Shown here: positions 39,501 to 48,365 of the stretch, in pieces
Position numbering within the stretch: the first letter of the stretch is position 1
Layout of the letters: every line of letters begins with the position of its first letter
From: Gordonia oryzae
Lineage (GTDB): Bacteria > Actinomycetota > Actinomycetes > Mycobacteriales > Mycobacteriaceae
Reading direction: 5' to 3'
Assembly: GCF_003797185.1 (NCBI RefSeq)
Contig: NZ_RKMH01000001.1
Location: 310,001 to 374,000, forward strand
Length of the DNA: 64,000 nucleotides
Position numbers and translations under genes: made by a program
Notes under the pieces: model-generated
What the model was told of the DNA's origin: nothing
What the model saw: the letters and a program-made list of their open reading frames with translations, nothing else
The model's database searches: none

Positions 39501-42062
39501 GAGGCGCTGGGAGCGTCGGGGACAGGGCTCGAAGTGCATCGTCTCGAGGTCGAGGAGATGCTCGCCGTGGACACCGCAGTGGCGGTGACCACGCGCCTAT
39601 GCCGCGCGGCCGATGGAGAGGTGCGCGTCGAGATTCATTCCCGCACAACCGAAGGCGCATGGCGCAAGCATGCCACAGGGCGGGTGGTCACCTCGACGTC
39701 GGCGGAGATCCCCGCCCCGGTCGCGTTGATCGGTGGAACGACAGTGGCGCCCTCGGACTTCTACTACGCGTTGCGGAGAACTGGCGCTGCCCACGGTGAG
39801 GCGTTCGCCGCGCTCACCCACATTCTTCGGATGGGATCGACCGATGATGCCGGCCGACGTAGCGGGGCATCGGAATCGCGTATCGAGCTTCCCGCCGCGG
39901 CCGGCGTCCACCGCGGTTTCCGGCTGCATCCGGTGTTGCTCGACGCCGCCCTGCAGGGCGTGGCGGCCGCCATGCCCACGGAGTCGACGTCGGTCACCGC
40001 AGCTGCCGGCGCCGACGCCGCGACCTACCTTCCGGTGGCCATCGACTCCCTGCGCGTCACCGGCGTGATCGGTCGTCGCGCAACGTGTTCGGCACGGGTG
40101 ACCGAGATCCCTGGCACCGCGGACAAGCTCGGTTCGTTCATCCTGTCCGACGAGTCCGGGGCAGCCGTTGCCGTCGCATCCGGTATCTACCTGCGCAGGG
40201 TCGAACGCCACTCGGTGCCGCTGCCCCTCGAGCAGAAGCTGTTCGACACCGAGTGGGTCCCCGCCGATCTCCCGAGCGACGCATCGGGACAACTTGCCGA
40301 CGGCAGCTGGCTGATTCTCACCGGGCTCTCATCCACCAGCGAGTCCTCGGCCGACGACCTCGCCGATGTACTGGGTCGCTCGCCGTCGCGGCGGGTGATC
40401 CGCGCGATGCCGGCGGGAACGACCGGATCAGGGACGACCGGATCAGGGGCGGCGCACACCGAAGCCGCGATTGCCGATCTCCACGCAGATTCTGCGGCGC
40501 CGGCCGCCGGCGTGGTTGTGATGCTCGACACCGAGACCTTCGATCCCTGCGGTGCGGCGTCCGAGCAGTCCCGCGAACTCGTCTGGTCGGTCACCTCCGC
40601 GATACGGGCGGTCGCCGCCCGGCCGGGTCACGCGCCTCGTGTCTGGCTGGTCACGCGCAACGGAATCGGCGTCGGCGCAGATGAATCGGGCAGTCCTACC
40701 GTTGGAGCGCTGGAAGGGCTCGTGCGCGTGATGACCTATGAACATCCCACGCTGCGCGTCACCCTGGTCGACCTCGACGGTGATGAGAATGCTGCGCTGG
40801 TCGCCGAACTGGCCGCCGATTCCCGTGATGACGTCGTCGCCTGGCGCGCCGGTGCGCGTCACGTCCGCCGTCTGCGTCGCGCTTCGCTCGCCGCCCCCTC
40901 GGTCACCCCGGTCGCGGCCGGCGCGGCCTACATCGTCACCGGTGGCCTCGGTGGCCTCGGCACCCTCATGGCACGTCACCTCCTCGACGCAGGCGCCGGA
41001 CGAGTGGTGCTCAATGGTCGTCGAGCGATCACACCCGACCAGCAGACGCTCATCGATGACCTCTCGCACAGGGGTGAGGTGACCTACATCGCCGGTGACA
41101 TCGCCGAGCCCGGCGTTGCCGCCGCACTGGTCGACGCAGCGGGGGAAACGGGCCGGGTGGTTCGCGGTGTGCTGCATGCGGCCGCTGTCATCGACGACGC
41201 ACTGCTCAGCGCACTCACCCCCGACAGCCTGAGCCGGGTGTGGGCGCCCAAGGTCGCCGGTGCAATCGCACTGCACGAAGCGACAACACATCTGCGACTG
41301 GACTGGTGGGTGGTGTTCTCCTCGGCGGCGTCATTGCTCGGCTCGCCCGGGCAGGGTGCATACGCGGCCGCCAACGCCTGGGCCGACGCCTTCGCGCTGT
41401 GGCGCCGCCACCAGGGATTGCCGGCCACCGCGATCAACTGGGGCCAGTGGGCCGAGGTGGGTGTGGCAGCCGCCCTGACGATGGACGCTCTCGACCCGAT
41501 CAGCCCGGCGGAAGGAATCGAGGCGTTCGACGCCCTGGTGGCCGCCGACGCCACCCGAGCCGGCGTCATCCGCCTCCGGCTCGACCGCGCGGCCGTCGCA
41601 TTCCCCGAACTCGATCACGTGGGCTACTTCGGCCCACTCGTCGCCGAACTCCACGCTCTCTCCGACGACACCTGGGGCGGGGTGGAAGCCTTACGCGACC
41701 TTGATGCGACCACGACACTCGAGGCCGTCACCGACCGTGTGCGCACCCGGATCGCGGCCATCATGGGCTTCGCCGACAGCCGGGCCGTCGACGTCGACAA
41801 GCCGTTGACCGACCTGGGTATGGATTCGCTGATGGCCGTACGCATCCGCAACGCCGTGCGCGGCGATTTCGGGGCCGAACCACCGGTGGCATTGCTACTT
41901 CAGGGCGCGAGTCTGCGTGCGCTCGCCGCCGATCTCATCCGTCAGCTCGATCTCGCCGTCGCCGACGACACCGACGCCTCGGGCGGACTCCGGGAACGAG
42001 CACAACTGCGCGCCGCCGCACGCCAACGGGCCGGCCGGCGCAGAACAGGACAGCGGGCATGA
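36591..42062 (+). CDS. Type I polyketide synthase 4: KS-AT-DH-KR-ACP (PpsD-like)
   Basis: This 1823-residue PKS probably builds an alpha,beta-unsaturated intermediate. The N-terminal docking helix (TFDRVSAMTPAQRSALVEQF) is of the Pps type. Domains: KS (Cys204, ETHGTGT, KTNFGHLEA), AT (Ser646 in GHSMGE; VASH at 745-748), DH (His948 in GDHQVHDRAVLP; Asp1118-x3-Gln1122), KR (VTGGLGGLG, 1449-1457; Tyr1591, Asn1595, with VIDDALL) and carrier (Ser1746 in LGMDSLMAV). All catalytic residues look intact and no enoylreductase is present. The architecture equals that of M. tuberculosis PpsD and the length is similar. It overlaps PKS3 and PKS5 by 4 bases each. A 15-bp tandem repeat lies at 40419-40448. 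Confidence 0.93.
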   Translation: MKTTFDRVSAMTPAQRSALVEQFDKAARITGAEPIAVTGIGCRFPGGVRGPESFWELLTQGRDGVVEVPSQRWNAEEYYDPDPMVPGRMPSKWGGFLEDIAGFDADYFGITPREAEAMDPQQRIALEVAVEALEDAGYRSDALTGVRAAVTLGVYYNEYQSTSASHPESIDAYSATGNAHSITVGRIAYLLGLRGPAVAVDTACSSSLVALHLACQSLRSRESDLGLAGGVSVILRPETQLALGKWGMLSPRGRCNAFDVAADGFVRGEGAGVVVLKRLADAVRDGDRVHAVIRGSAVNSDGRSNGLTAPNAPAQREVITRALAAGDVPASSVNFVETHGTGTSLGDPIEFDALSAVYGRESSCALGAVKTNFGHLEAAAGIAGFIKAVLTVEHGLIPPNLHFTQWNPAIDARPTSIVVPIETMQWPQTDTPRRAGVSSFGLGGTNAHIVIEQGPGFAASSGAPATPTVSRLSVTGRSEHRVRDRARALAQWLEAGRSVALTDVAATLDRLRTNTDPVGTVCARDTDEALAGLRALADGSPRPGVLAPRRYPTRAGTVFVFSGQGSQWAGMGRRLLVAEPAFAAAVAELEPVFVAVVGFSLREVLASGEPVVGIDRIQPVLVGVQLALVSLWRSYGVCPDAVIGHSMGEVAAAVVSGALSVADGLSVIATRSRLMKTLSGHGAMALLEADAATADALVRAHPGLSTAVYASPRQCVVAGAPEQIDAAIAEVTARNLLARRVEVDVASHHRTVDPILDDLRAALADLTPQRPTIPMVSTVEDAQTAPVTDADYWVRNLRNPVRFGEAITLASEDYSTFIEISPHPLLTHSIHDTLAAARPGGDVEVLGTLVRDDDETLTFHGALAVVESITAEPGPGKSGTTDPAVMPPPPVTLAPTSWQHTRYWPTVRATPLRSGEHPLLGTHVEVPGGEHIWQGDIGTDRLAWLGDHQVHDRAVLPAAGFAEMVLAAAAEALGASGTGLEVHRLEVEEMLAVDTAVAVTTRLCRAADGEVRVEIHSRTTEGAWRKHATGRVVTSTSAEIPAPVALIGGTTVAPSDFYYALRRTGAAHGEAFAALTHILRMGSTDDAGRRSGASESRIELPAAAGVHRGFRLHPVLLDAALQGVAAAMPTESTSVTAAAGADAATYLPVAIDSLRVTGVIGRRATCSARVTEIPGTADKLGSFILSDESGAAVAVASGIYLRRVERHSVPLPLEQKLFDTEWVPADLPSDASGQLADGSWLILTGLSSTSESSADDLADVLGRSPSRRVIRAMPAGTTGSGTTGSGAAHTEAAIADLHADSAAPAAGVVVMLDTETFDPCGAASEQSRELVWSVTSAIRAVAARPGHAPRVWLVTRNGIGVGADESGSPTVGALEGLVRVMTYEHPTLRVTLVDLDGDENAALVAELAADSRDDVVAWRAGARHVRRLRRASLAAPSVTPVAAGAAYIVTGGLGGLGTLMARHLLDAGAGRVVLNGRRAITPDQQTLIDDLSHRGEVTYIAGDIAEPGVAAALVDAAGETGRVVRGVLHAAAVIDDALLSALTPDSLSRVWAPKVAGAIALHEATTHLRLDWWVVFSSAASLLGSPGQGAYAAANAWADAFALWRRHQGLPATAINWGQWAEVGVAAALTMDALDPISPAEGIEAFDALVAADATRAGVIRLRLDRAAVAFPELDHVGYFGPLVAELHALSDDTWGGVEALRDLDATTTLEAVTDRVRTRIAAIMGFADSRAVDVDKPLTDLGMDSLMAVRIRNAVRGDFGAEPPVALLLQGASLRALAADLIRQLDLAVADDTDASGGLRERAQLRAAARQRAGRRRTGQRA
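38262..38645 (+). repeat. Perfect 384-bp repeat, copy 2 (AT domain of PKS4)
   Basis: This block is identical base for base to 32812-33195 in PKS3, including all third codon positions, while the neighbouring AT sequence on both sides differs between the two genes. The sharp edges fit a recent gene-conversion tract. Confidence 0.97.
40419..40448. repeat. 15-bp tandem duplication in the PKS4 DH-KR linker
   Basis: The unit ACGACCGGATCAGGG occurs twice in perfect tandem and encodes TTGSG twice, a flexible linker between the DH and KR regions. Confidence 0.85.
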
Positions 42063-45000
42063 CAGAAGCTGGCATGACACAACCGGGAACTTTCGAAGCC
42101 GTAACGTCAGAACGATACGGAGCCAACGCAATCGCGATCGTCGGTATGGCCGGCCGCTTCCCGGGATCGGCGTCTCTGGCCGAGTACTGGCGCAACCTCG
42201 AGTCCGGTCGAGAAGGGATCGAGACCCTTACCGCCGAGGACCTCGCCGCGCACGGAGTGAGCCGCACGACCCTCGACAACCCGGCCTACGTGCGGCGCGC
42301 ACCGCTGCTGACGGGCCTTGAGGAATTCGATGCGGAGTTTTTTGGGTTCACTCCTCGCGCCGCCCGGATGATGGACCCACAACACCGACTCTTCCTTCAG
42401 ACTGCGTATCACGCGCTTGAGGACGCCGGACTCGATCCGTATGACATCGAGGCAACCGTCGGGGTCTTCGGAACGAGTTCGGCCAGTGGATATCTGCTAC
42501 ACAACTTGATGTCGCACCTCGATCCCCACCGCATCATCGGCGAGGGCGCGAGCTTCGAGATGATCAATCTCTCACTGGAGAACGACAAGGACCACTTGGC
42601 CACCCGCGTCGCCCACCAATTCAACCTGCGCGGTCCCGCGCTGGCGGTGCAGACGGCCTGCTCGTCGTCGCTGCTCGCGGTGCATCTGGCCGCCGCGAGC
42701 ATCCTCAGCGGCGAATGCGAGATGGCGTTGGCCGGCGGATCCTCGATCCGGGTGCCCAACCGGGTGGGTTACTTCTACGAGCCCGGGTCGATGGCCTCAC
42801 CGACCGGATATTGCCGACCCTTCGACTCGCGGGCCGACGGCACCCTGTTCGGTTCTGGCGTGGGGATCGTGGTCCTCAAGCATCTCGACGACGCGCTGGC
42901 ACAGGGTGATCGCATCCATGCGGTGATCCGCGGGTCGGCGATCAACAACGACGGTGCGACCAAGATGAACTATGCGGCGCCCACCGCGGCCGGACAGGCG
43001 GAGGTCATCGCCGAGGCACATGCCGTCGCCGAGGTCGATGCCGCCACCATCAGCTACGTCGAAACACACGGCACGGCCACACCACTGGGTGATCCGATCG
43101 AGGTGGAGGGGCTGCGGCAAGCCTTCGAACTGGCCGAGCAGCAACGCCTCGGTCCGTGCGTCCTGGGATCGGTCAAGGCCAACATCGGTCATCTCGAGAC
43201 GGCCTCGGGTATCGCGGGTCTCATCAAAACCGTGCTGTGCCTGGAGAATCGGTCGTTGCCGGGCACCTTGCACTACACCCAGCCCAACCCGGAACTGCAT
43301 CTCGAGCGCACACCGTTCGAGGTCCGGGCGCAGACTACCGACTGGGAGAGCGACGGTCCGCGCCGCGCCGGGGTGAGTTCGTTCGGTGTCGGCGGGACCA
43401 ACGTCCACGTGGTGCTCGAGGAAGCACCACCGGCCCCACTGCCTCCGGCGACGCGCGGCCCGGTGATCGTGACGCTGTCGGCGCAGCAACCCGATTCGCT
43501 CACGCAGGCGCGCACCGCACTCGCCGACGACCTGCAGGCGCGCCCTGACCTCGACGTAGGCGTTCTCGCGCATACCCTGAACCGGCGGCACCGGTACCGA
43601 CATCGCCTCGTCGCCGTCGTCGACGACGCCGCCCACGCCGTCGAGGTCCTGCGCACCGACGAGCACGACAACGTGATGATCACCGACGAGGTCGCAGGCG
43701 CCGACACGGCGTCCGATCGCGTCGCGTTCCTCTTTCCCGGCCAAGGCGCGCAACACGTCGGCATGGCGCGAGGTCTGCTGGACTCTGAGCCGGTCTTCGC
43801 CGAACACTTCGCGCAGTGCGTCGCGGCGTTCGACGCCGAGCTCGGAATCGACCTGCGCGCGGAGATCTTCGAGGGCAGTGCACGGTCACTCGAACGCACC
43901 GACCGAACCCAACCCGCGTTGTTCGCCGTCGAATACGCACTCGCGCGTCTCGCACAATCACGCGGGGTGCATCCCGCGGTGCTGGCCGGGCACAGCATCG
44001 GCGAATACGTCGCAGGCACCCTTGCCGGGGTGTTCGATCTGCCGACCGCGGCATCGGCGGTCGCGATGCGCGCCCGGCTGATGAATGCGGCGCCACGTGG
44101 CGTGATGGTCGCCGTGCCGGCCGAACCCGCCGTGGTCACACCGTATCTGGCCGGTGAGGTCGACATCGCCACGATCAACGATCCGGGTGGATGCGTGGTC
44201 GCCGGCACCGATACCGCGATCGCCGCGTTCACGGCACGGCTGGCGCAGGCGGGGATCACCGCACGGCGGGTCCGCACCTCCCATGCGTTCCACTCGCGGC
44301 TGATGGACGGCGTAGTGGCCGAGTACACGGCCTTCTTGTCGCGAATAACATTGCGCGAGCCGCAGATCCCGCTGTTGTCGAACGTCACCGGCACCGTGAT
44401 GTCGGCAGCCGAGGCCACCAACCCGGCTACCTGGGCACGGCAGATCCGGGCAACGGTGCGGTTCGCCGACGAGATGGGGACGTTGCTCGAGAACCCCGCC
44501 CGCGTCCTGGTCGAGGTCGGGCCCGGCGGAACGCTGTCCAGTGCCGCCACGCGCCACCCCCAATGGGGAGATGGGCACCGAGCGGTGCGCCTGATGCGTC
44601 ACCCCGCCCACAATCGGGACGACCGCACCACCTTCCTGTTGGGCCTCGGTCAACTGTGGTCGGCCGGAGTTCCGCTAGACCTCGACGACGACCGTGATCG
44701 ACCGATCGTCACACTTCCCGGATATCCGTTTGCCCGCCAACGTCATTGGGTTGACCACAATCGGTCGGCACGAATGACGCGCACGGGTGCGCCCGGCGCC
44801 GTGGGCGACATCGCCGAGGGCGCCGCGACGACGGAGTCATCGGCGACGGAGGGTCGCACGCCGATGGAGACCACGCTGGGCCGGATCTGGGCCCAGTGTC
44901 TGGGAGTCGAGTCGGTCGAGCGCACCGCCAACTTCTTCGAGATCGGTGGGGATTCGCTGATCGCGATCAGCGTCGCGATGGGCGCGGCGAACGAGGGGTT

Positions 45001-46489
45001 GGAGATCACCCCGCAGGATCTCTACGAGAACCAGACCGTTGCCACCCTCGCCGCGACCCTGACCCAGCGCTATGCCGCAGGCGGCCTGGGCCGTGCGGTG
45101 ACGGCCGATCCGGACCATCTTCCCCTGACGCCCACCATGATCCGGTTCCTGGACTTCGGTATCACCGACAGCAACCGCTGGCGCGTACCGCTGATCCTGC
45201 GTGTCCGTGACGACGTCGGCAGCGAGCGAATTCGCGACGTTCTCACTGCGGTGGTCAATCAGCATGACGCACTGCGCATACGGATCGTGGAGGAGAACAG
45301 CATCCGCGAGGTCCGTCTCGCAGCACCCGTCGAGGCGGCCGACCTCACGGTCGCGGCAGTGTCCGGGGCGCAGGAGATCCCCGAGTTCCTCCGCACACTC
45401 ACCGGAGACGGAGACCTCACCCCCTACGTCGCCGCACATGTGCAAGCCGGTGACGGACACTCGTATTTCGCGATGAGCGTGCACGGGTTGGTGGCCGACG
45501 AAGAAGCGCGCGACATCCTGATGACCGATCTGTTCACCGCATTCGGCCAGGTGCTGGCCGGCGAGGACATCGCGCTCGCGCCCGTGCCCGTTGCGTGGCG
45601 CCAGTGGGCACAGCTGTCCTCCGATCTCGCCGCCCATCCGGCTGTTCTGGGCTCCCGCCGGTATTGGCTGAACGGGCGCGGGCGGGCCACGCGCAGACCT
45701 ACCACTGGCGATGCGATGCGGACGACCTCCACTGCGCTGGAGCGTATTTCGACGGCGTTGACGACGACCCACACGATCGAACTCGACGACGCGCGTCGCA
45801 GACTCACCTTCCCGGTGGATCGCTTCCTGCTCACCGCACTGGGGCGCGCGCTGGCGCAGACCTTCGGCGACGGCGTGATCGAGGTCGACATCGCCGGACC
45901 CGGCCGACGGGTCCTGCGGCCCGACCTCGACCCGCGTCGGACGCTGGGATCGTTCACCGCCCTGTACCCCGTGGCACTCGGCTGCACTGCGCTCAGCGGG
46001 GAGCCGACTGCCGCGCAGATCGAGGCCGTCCACCGGGTACTGCTCGAGGTACCGCATCACGGCGTCGGCCACGGCGTCCTGCGCCACCTGCACGCCCCGA
46101 GCGCGCGCGCTCTGGAGGCGACTGCGGCACCCGATATCGCGCTGGTCGTCGGCAGCCCCATTCCCGATCTTCCGACCACCGACGACCAACCCGTATCGAT
46201 CGATCCGACGATGGCAGATGCACTTCGGGCATCGGCACCCGGTTTCGGGCACGCGGTCGAGATCCGTGCCCAGCGCAGCGGGGGAATCCTCCACGTCGAC
46301 TGGTGGTACGACCCCGCTCGCATCAGTGCCGACGTCGTGTCCCGGCTCGCCGACGCGTGTATTGCGTCGCTCGCCGACCTGGCGCGCGAGGCCATCGTCG
46401 AGGACGAGGCGGAATCCGCCGACGGCGAGCTGGAACTGATTGACCTGACTGCCGACGTGGATCTGGGGGAATCCGGTGCCCTTCACTGA
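42059..46489 (+). CDS. ppsE: Terminal polyketide synthase PpsE: KS-AT-carrier-condensation-like
   Basis: This 1476-residue terminal PKS has the architecture unique to PpsE of the mycobacterial DIM pathway. Domains: KS (AIAIVGMAGRFPGS; Cys201 in QTACSSSL; ETHGTAT), AT (Ser646 in GHSIGEY; HAFH at 742-745, the malonyl-type signature), a peptidyl-carrier-like domain (Ser966 in IGGDSLIAI) and a C-terminal NRPS condensation-like domain (about 1000-1440). The condensation motif is degenerate: H1142-x4-D1147 in SVHGLVADEEA instead of HHxxxDG. It has no reductive domain, so it leaves a beta-keto unit. The KS segments VRRAPLLTGLEEFDAEFFGF and FGTSSASGYLLHNL are PpsE-like. It overlaps PKS4 by 4 and drrA by 14 bases. 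Confidence 0.93.
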   Translation: MTEAGMTQPGTFEAVTSERYGANAIAIVGMAGRFPGSASLAEYWRNLESGREGIETLTAEDLAAHGVSRTTLDNPAYVRRAPLLTGLEEFDAEFFGFTPRAARMMDPQHRLFLQTAYHALEDAGLDPYDIEATVGVFGTSSASGYLLHNLMSHLDPHRIIGEGASFEMINLSLENDKDHLATRVAHQFNLRGPALAVQTACSSSLLAVHLAAASILSGECEMALAGGSSIRVPNRVGYFYEPGSMASPTGYCRPFDSRADGTLFGSGVGIVVLKHLDDALAQGDRIHAVIRGSAINNDGATKMNYAAPTAAGQAEVIAEAHAVAEVDAATISYVETHGTATPLGDPIEVEGLRQAFELAEQQRLGPCVLGSVKANIGHLETASGIAGLIKTVLCLENRSLPGTLHYTQPNPELHLERTPFEVRAQTTDWESDGPRRAGVSSFGVGGTNVHVVLEEAPPAPLPPATRGPVIVTLSAQQPDSLTQARTALADDLQARPDLDVGVLAHTLNRRHRYRHRLVAVVDDAAHAVEVLRTDEHDNVMITDEVAGADTASDRVAFLFPGQGAQHVGMARGLLDSEPVFAEHFAQCVAAFDAELGIDLRAEIFEGSARSLERTDRTQPALFAVEYALARLAQSRGVHPAVLAGHSIGEYVAGTLAGVFDLPTAASAVAMRARLMNAAPRGVMVAVPAEPAVVTPYLAGEVDIATINDPGGCVVAGTDTAIAAFTARLAQAGITARRVRTSHAFHSRLMDGVVAEYTAFLSRITLREPQIPLLSNVTGTVMSAAEATNPATWARQIRATVRFADEMGTLLENPARVLVEVGPGGTLSSAATRHPQWGDGHRAVRLMRHPAHNRDDRTTFLLGLGQLWSAGVPLDLDDDRDRPIVTLPGYPFARQRHWVDHNRSARMTRTGAPGAVGDIAEGAATTESSATEGRTPMETTLGRIWAQCLGVESVERTANFFEIGGDSLIAISVAMGAANEGLEITPQDLYENQTVATLAATLTQRYAAGGLGRAVTADPDHLPLTPTMIRFLDFGITDSNRWRVPLILRVRDDVGSERIRDVLTAVVNQHDALRIRIVEENSIREVRLAAPVEAADLTVAAVSGAQEIPEFLRTLTGDGDLTPYVAAHVQAGDGHSYFAMSVHGLVADEEARDILMTDLFTAFGQVLAGEDIALAPVPVAWRQWAQLSSDLAAHPAVLGSRRYWLNGRGRATRRPTTGDAMRTTSTALERISTALTTTHTIELDDARRRLTFPVDRFLLTALGRALAQTFGDGVIEVDIAGPGRRVLRPDLDPRRTLGSFTALYPVALGCTALSGEPTAAQIEAVHRVLLEVPHHGVGHGVLRHLHAPSARALEATAAPDIALVVGSPIPDLPTTDDQPVSIDPTMADALRASAPGFGHAVEIRAQRSGGILHVDWWYDPARISADVVSRLADACIASLADLAREAIVEDEAESADGELELIDLTADVDLGESGALH

Positions 46490-47522
46490 CACTCACGGCC
46501 ACATCCGCTATACCGACCTCGGTGGTGGTCGGCATCGCCGCCCCGACGAATCACACGCCGCGGTCGTCGTACGGGATCTGCGCAAGAACTTCGGCGACTT
46601 CCAGGCGCTGCGCGGTATCAGTTTCACCGTGGGACGCGGCGAGGTCCTCGGCCTCCTCGGCCCCAACGGCGCGGGCAAGACCACCACGGTGGACATCCTG
46701 TGCACCTTGAGTTCTCCCGATTCCGGAACCGCGCTGGTCGCCGGGCACGACGTCGCGCGGGACCCGGCCGCAGTGCGGCGTTCGATCATGCTGACCGGGC
46801 AGCAGGTGGCCCTCGATGACATGCTCACCGGCCGGGAGAACCTTGTGATGTTCGGCCGGTTACAGGGATGGCGCAAGTCGATGGCGCGCCGCCGGGCCGA
46901 CGAGCTGCTCGAACAGTTCGACCTGCAGTACGCGTCGAACCGGCCGTTGGGAACCTACTCGGGTGGCATGCGGCGTCGTATCGACATCGCGTGCGGTCTC
47001 GTCGTCCGACCGGAGGTCGTGTTCCTCGACGAGCCGACCACCGGGCTCGATCCGCGCAGCAGGCAGGCGGTGTGGGATCTCGTCGAACGGTTCAAGTCCG
47101 ACGGCATCGCCACCGTCCTCACCACGCAGTACCTCGAGGAAGCCGATACCCTCGCCGACCGGATCGTTGTCCTCAACCGGGGCACGGTGATTGCCGAGGG
47201 CACAGCCGATCAGCTCAAGGAACGCACCGGGGCGACCTACTGCGAGATCGTGCCCCGTCACACCTCTGCGATCCCGGCGATCGTCGCGGCGTTGACCCCG
47301 ATGATGCCGCCGTCGCGGCGCGCAACGGTGACCGCCCATCCCGACCGCGTCTCCATGCCGGCACCGCACGGTGCCGACACGATGGTCGAGGTGTTCGGTC
47401 GGTTGCACGGCACCGGGATCGAACTCGCCGACGTCGCCTTGCGACGCCCCTCGCTCGACGAAGTGTTCTTGGCGCTCACCGCCGAGACCGCCCGGCCGGC
47501 CCAGGACGAGGTGGCGCCATGA
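46476..47522 (+). CDS. drrA: ABC transporter ATP-binding protein DrrA
   Basis: DrrA is the ATPase of a daunorubicin-resistance-type exporter; in M. tuberculosis DrrABC is needed to move PDIM to the cell surface. The 348 residues include Walker A (GPNGAGKTTTVDIL), the signature TYSGGMRRRIDIA, Walker B (VVFLDEPTTGLDPRS) and a C-terminal domain typical of DrrA (GTADQLKERTGATYCEI onwards). The GTG start lies 14 bases inside the ppsE end, giving an N-terminal extension of about 27 residues before the ABC domain. It overlaps drrB by 4 bases. Confidence 0.94.
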   Translation: MPFTDTHGHIRYTDLGGGRHRRPDESHAAVVVRDLRKNFGDFQALRGISFTVGRGEVLGLLGPNGAGKTTTVDILCTLSSPDSGTALVAGHDVARDPAAVRRSIMLTGQQVALDDMLTGRENLVMFGRLQGWRKSMARRRADELLEQFDLQYASNRPLGTYSGGMRRRIDIACGLVVRPEVVFLDEPTTGLDPRSRQAVWDLVERFKSDGIATVLTTQYLEEADTLADRIVVLNRGTVIAEGTADQLKERTGATYCEIVPRHTSAIPAIVAALTPMMPPSRRATVTAHPDRVSMPAPHGADTMVEVFGRLHGTGIELADVALRRPSLDEVFLALTAETARPAQDEVAP

Positions 47523-48361
47523 CACCGACGTCGTGGTCGTCGGGGCGGTTCACCGGCGCCGGCAGTCGAGAGACCTACCCGTCCGGAGTGCAGCAGTGGT
47601 GGGTGCTGACCACCCGGAGCATCGTGCCGACGCTACGCAACGGCGAACTCCTCACCCAGGTCGCGGCGTCGATCATGTTCACGGCGGGCTTCTACATCCC
47701 ACTGAAGAACTTCATGGGGCTCTACGCCGCCGAGATGAGCAGCTACGCGCAGTATCTGATGCCGCTCATCGCACTTCAGGCGATCAGTTTCGCGGCGATC
47801 TCCGGTGCTTTCCGTTCGGCGTCGGATGCCATCGAGGGGATCAACCGGCGGTTCCGGGCACTGCCGATCTCCCGTGTCACCCCGCTGGCGTCCCGCATGA
47901 CCGCCAGCATGTATCGCTGCACGGTCGCGCTGGTGATTTCGCTGATCTGCGGATATGTCATCGGATTTCGGTTCTACGCAGGGACCCTCTACACCGTCGC
48001 GTTCTGCGGACTTGTGCTAGCGATCGGACTCACCCTGTCATTCCTGGGGGAGGTGGTGGGCACGGCGTCACGTAATCCCGATGCCACCACCCATCTGATG
48101 ATGTTGCCGCAGTTGATCTTCGGACTACTGTCGGTCGGGGTCCAGCCGGCGTCGGCGTTTCCGCGGTGGATCCAGGGCTTCGTGCGCAATCAACCGATCT
48201 CACAGTTCGTCTACGCGTTGCGGGCACTGGCCGGCGACCGGATCCCCGGCGCGGCCGGTGCCATTACCTGGCAGACCATCGGGCCATCGTTGGCCTGGAT
48301 CGCTGCGCTGTGGGTGGTCCTGATGCCCGTCTACGCGGTGCTGACAGGTCGGAAGGGATGA
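47519..48361 (+). CDS. drrB: ABC transporter permease DrrB
   Basis: This ABC-2-type permease is partner of DrrA and DrrC and probably exports the lipid made by the upstream synthases. The 280 residues contain about six membrane segments (for example LLTQVAASIMFTAGFYIP, YLMPLIALQAISFAAISG, VALVISLICGYVIGF, FCGLVLAIGLTLSFLGEVVG and IAALWVVLMPVYAVL). The ATG at 47519 overlaps the drrA stop. drrC begins 4 bases after its end. Confidence 0.92.
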   Translation: MTPTSWSSGRFTGAGSRETYPSGVQQWWVLTTRSIVPTLRNGELLTQVAASIMFTAGFYIPLKNFMGLYAAEMSSYAQYLMPLIALQAISFAAISGAFRSASDAIEGINRRFRALPISRVTPLASRMTASMYRCTVALVISLICGYVIGFRFYAGTLYTVAFCGLVLAIGLTLSFLGEVVGTASRNPDATTHLMMLPQLIFGLLSVGVQPASAFPRWIQGFVRNQPISQFVYALRALAGDRIPGAAGAITWQTIGPSLAWIAALWVVLMPVYAVLTGRKG

Positions 48362-48365
48362 GCTG

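Noticed and set aside
46868..48361. 497-codon plus-strand frame spanning drrA and drrB
   Set aside because: The first two thirds are the wrong frame of drrA; only the part from 47519 is the true drrB.
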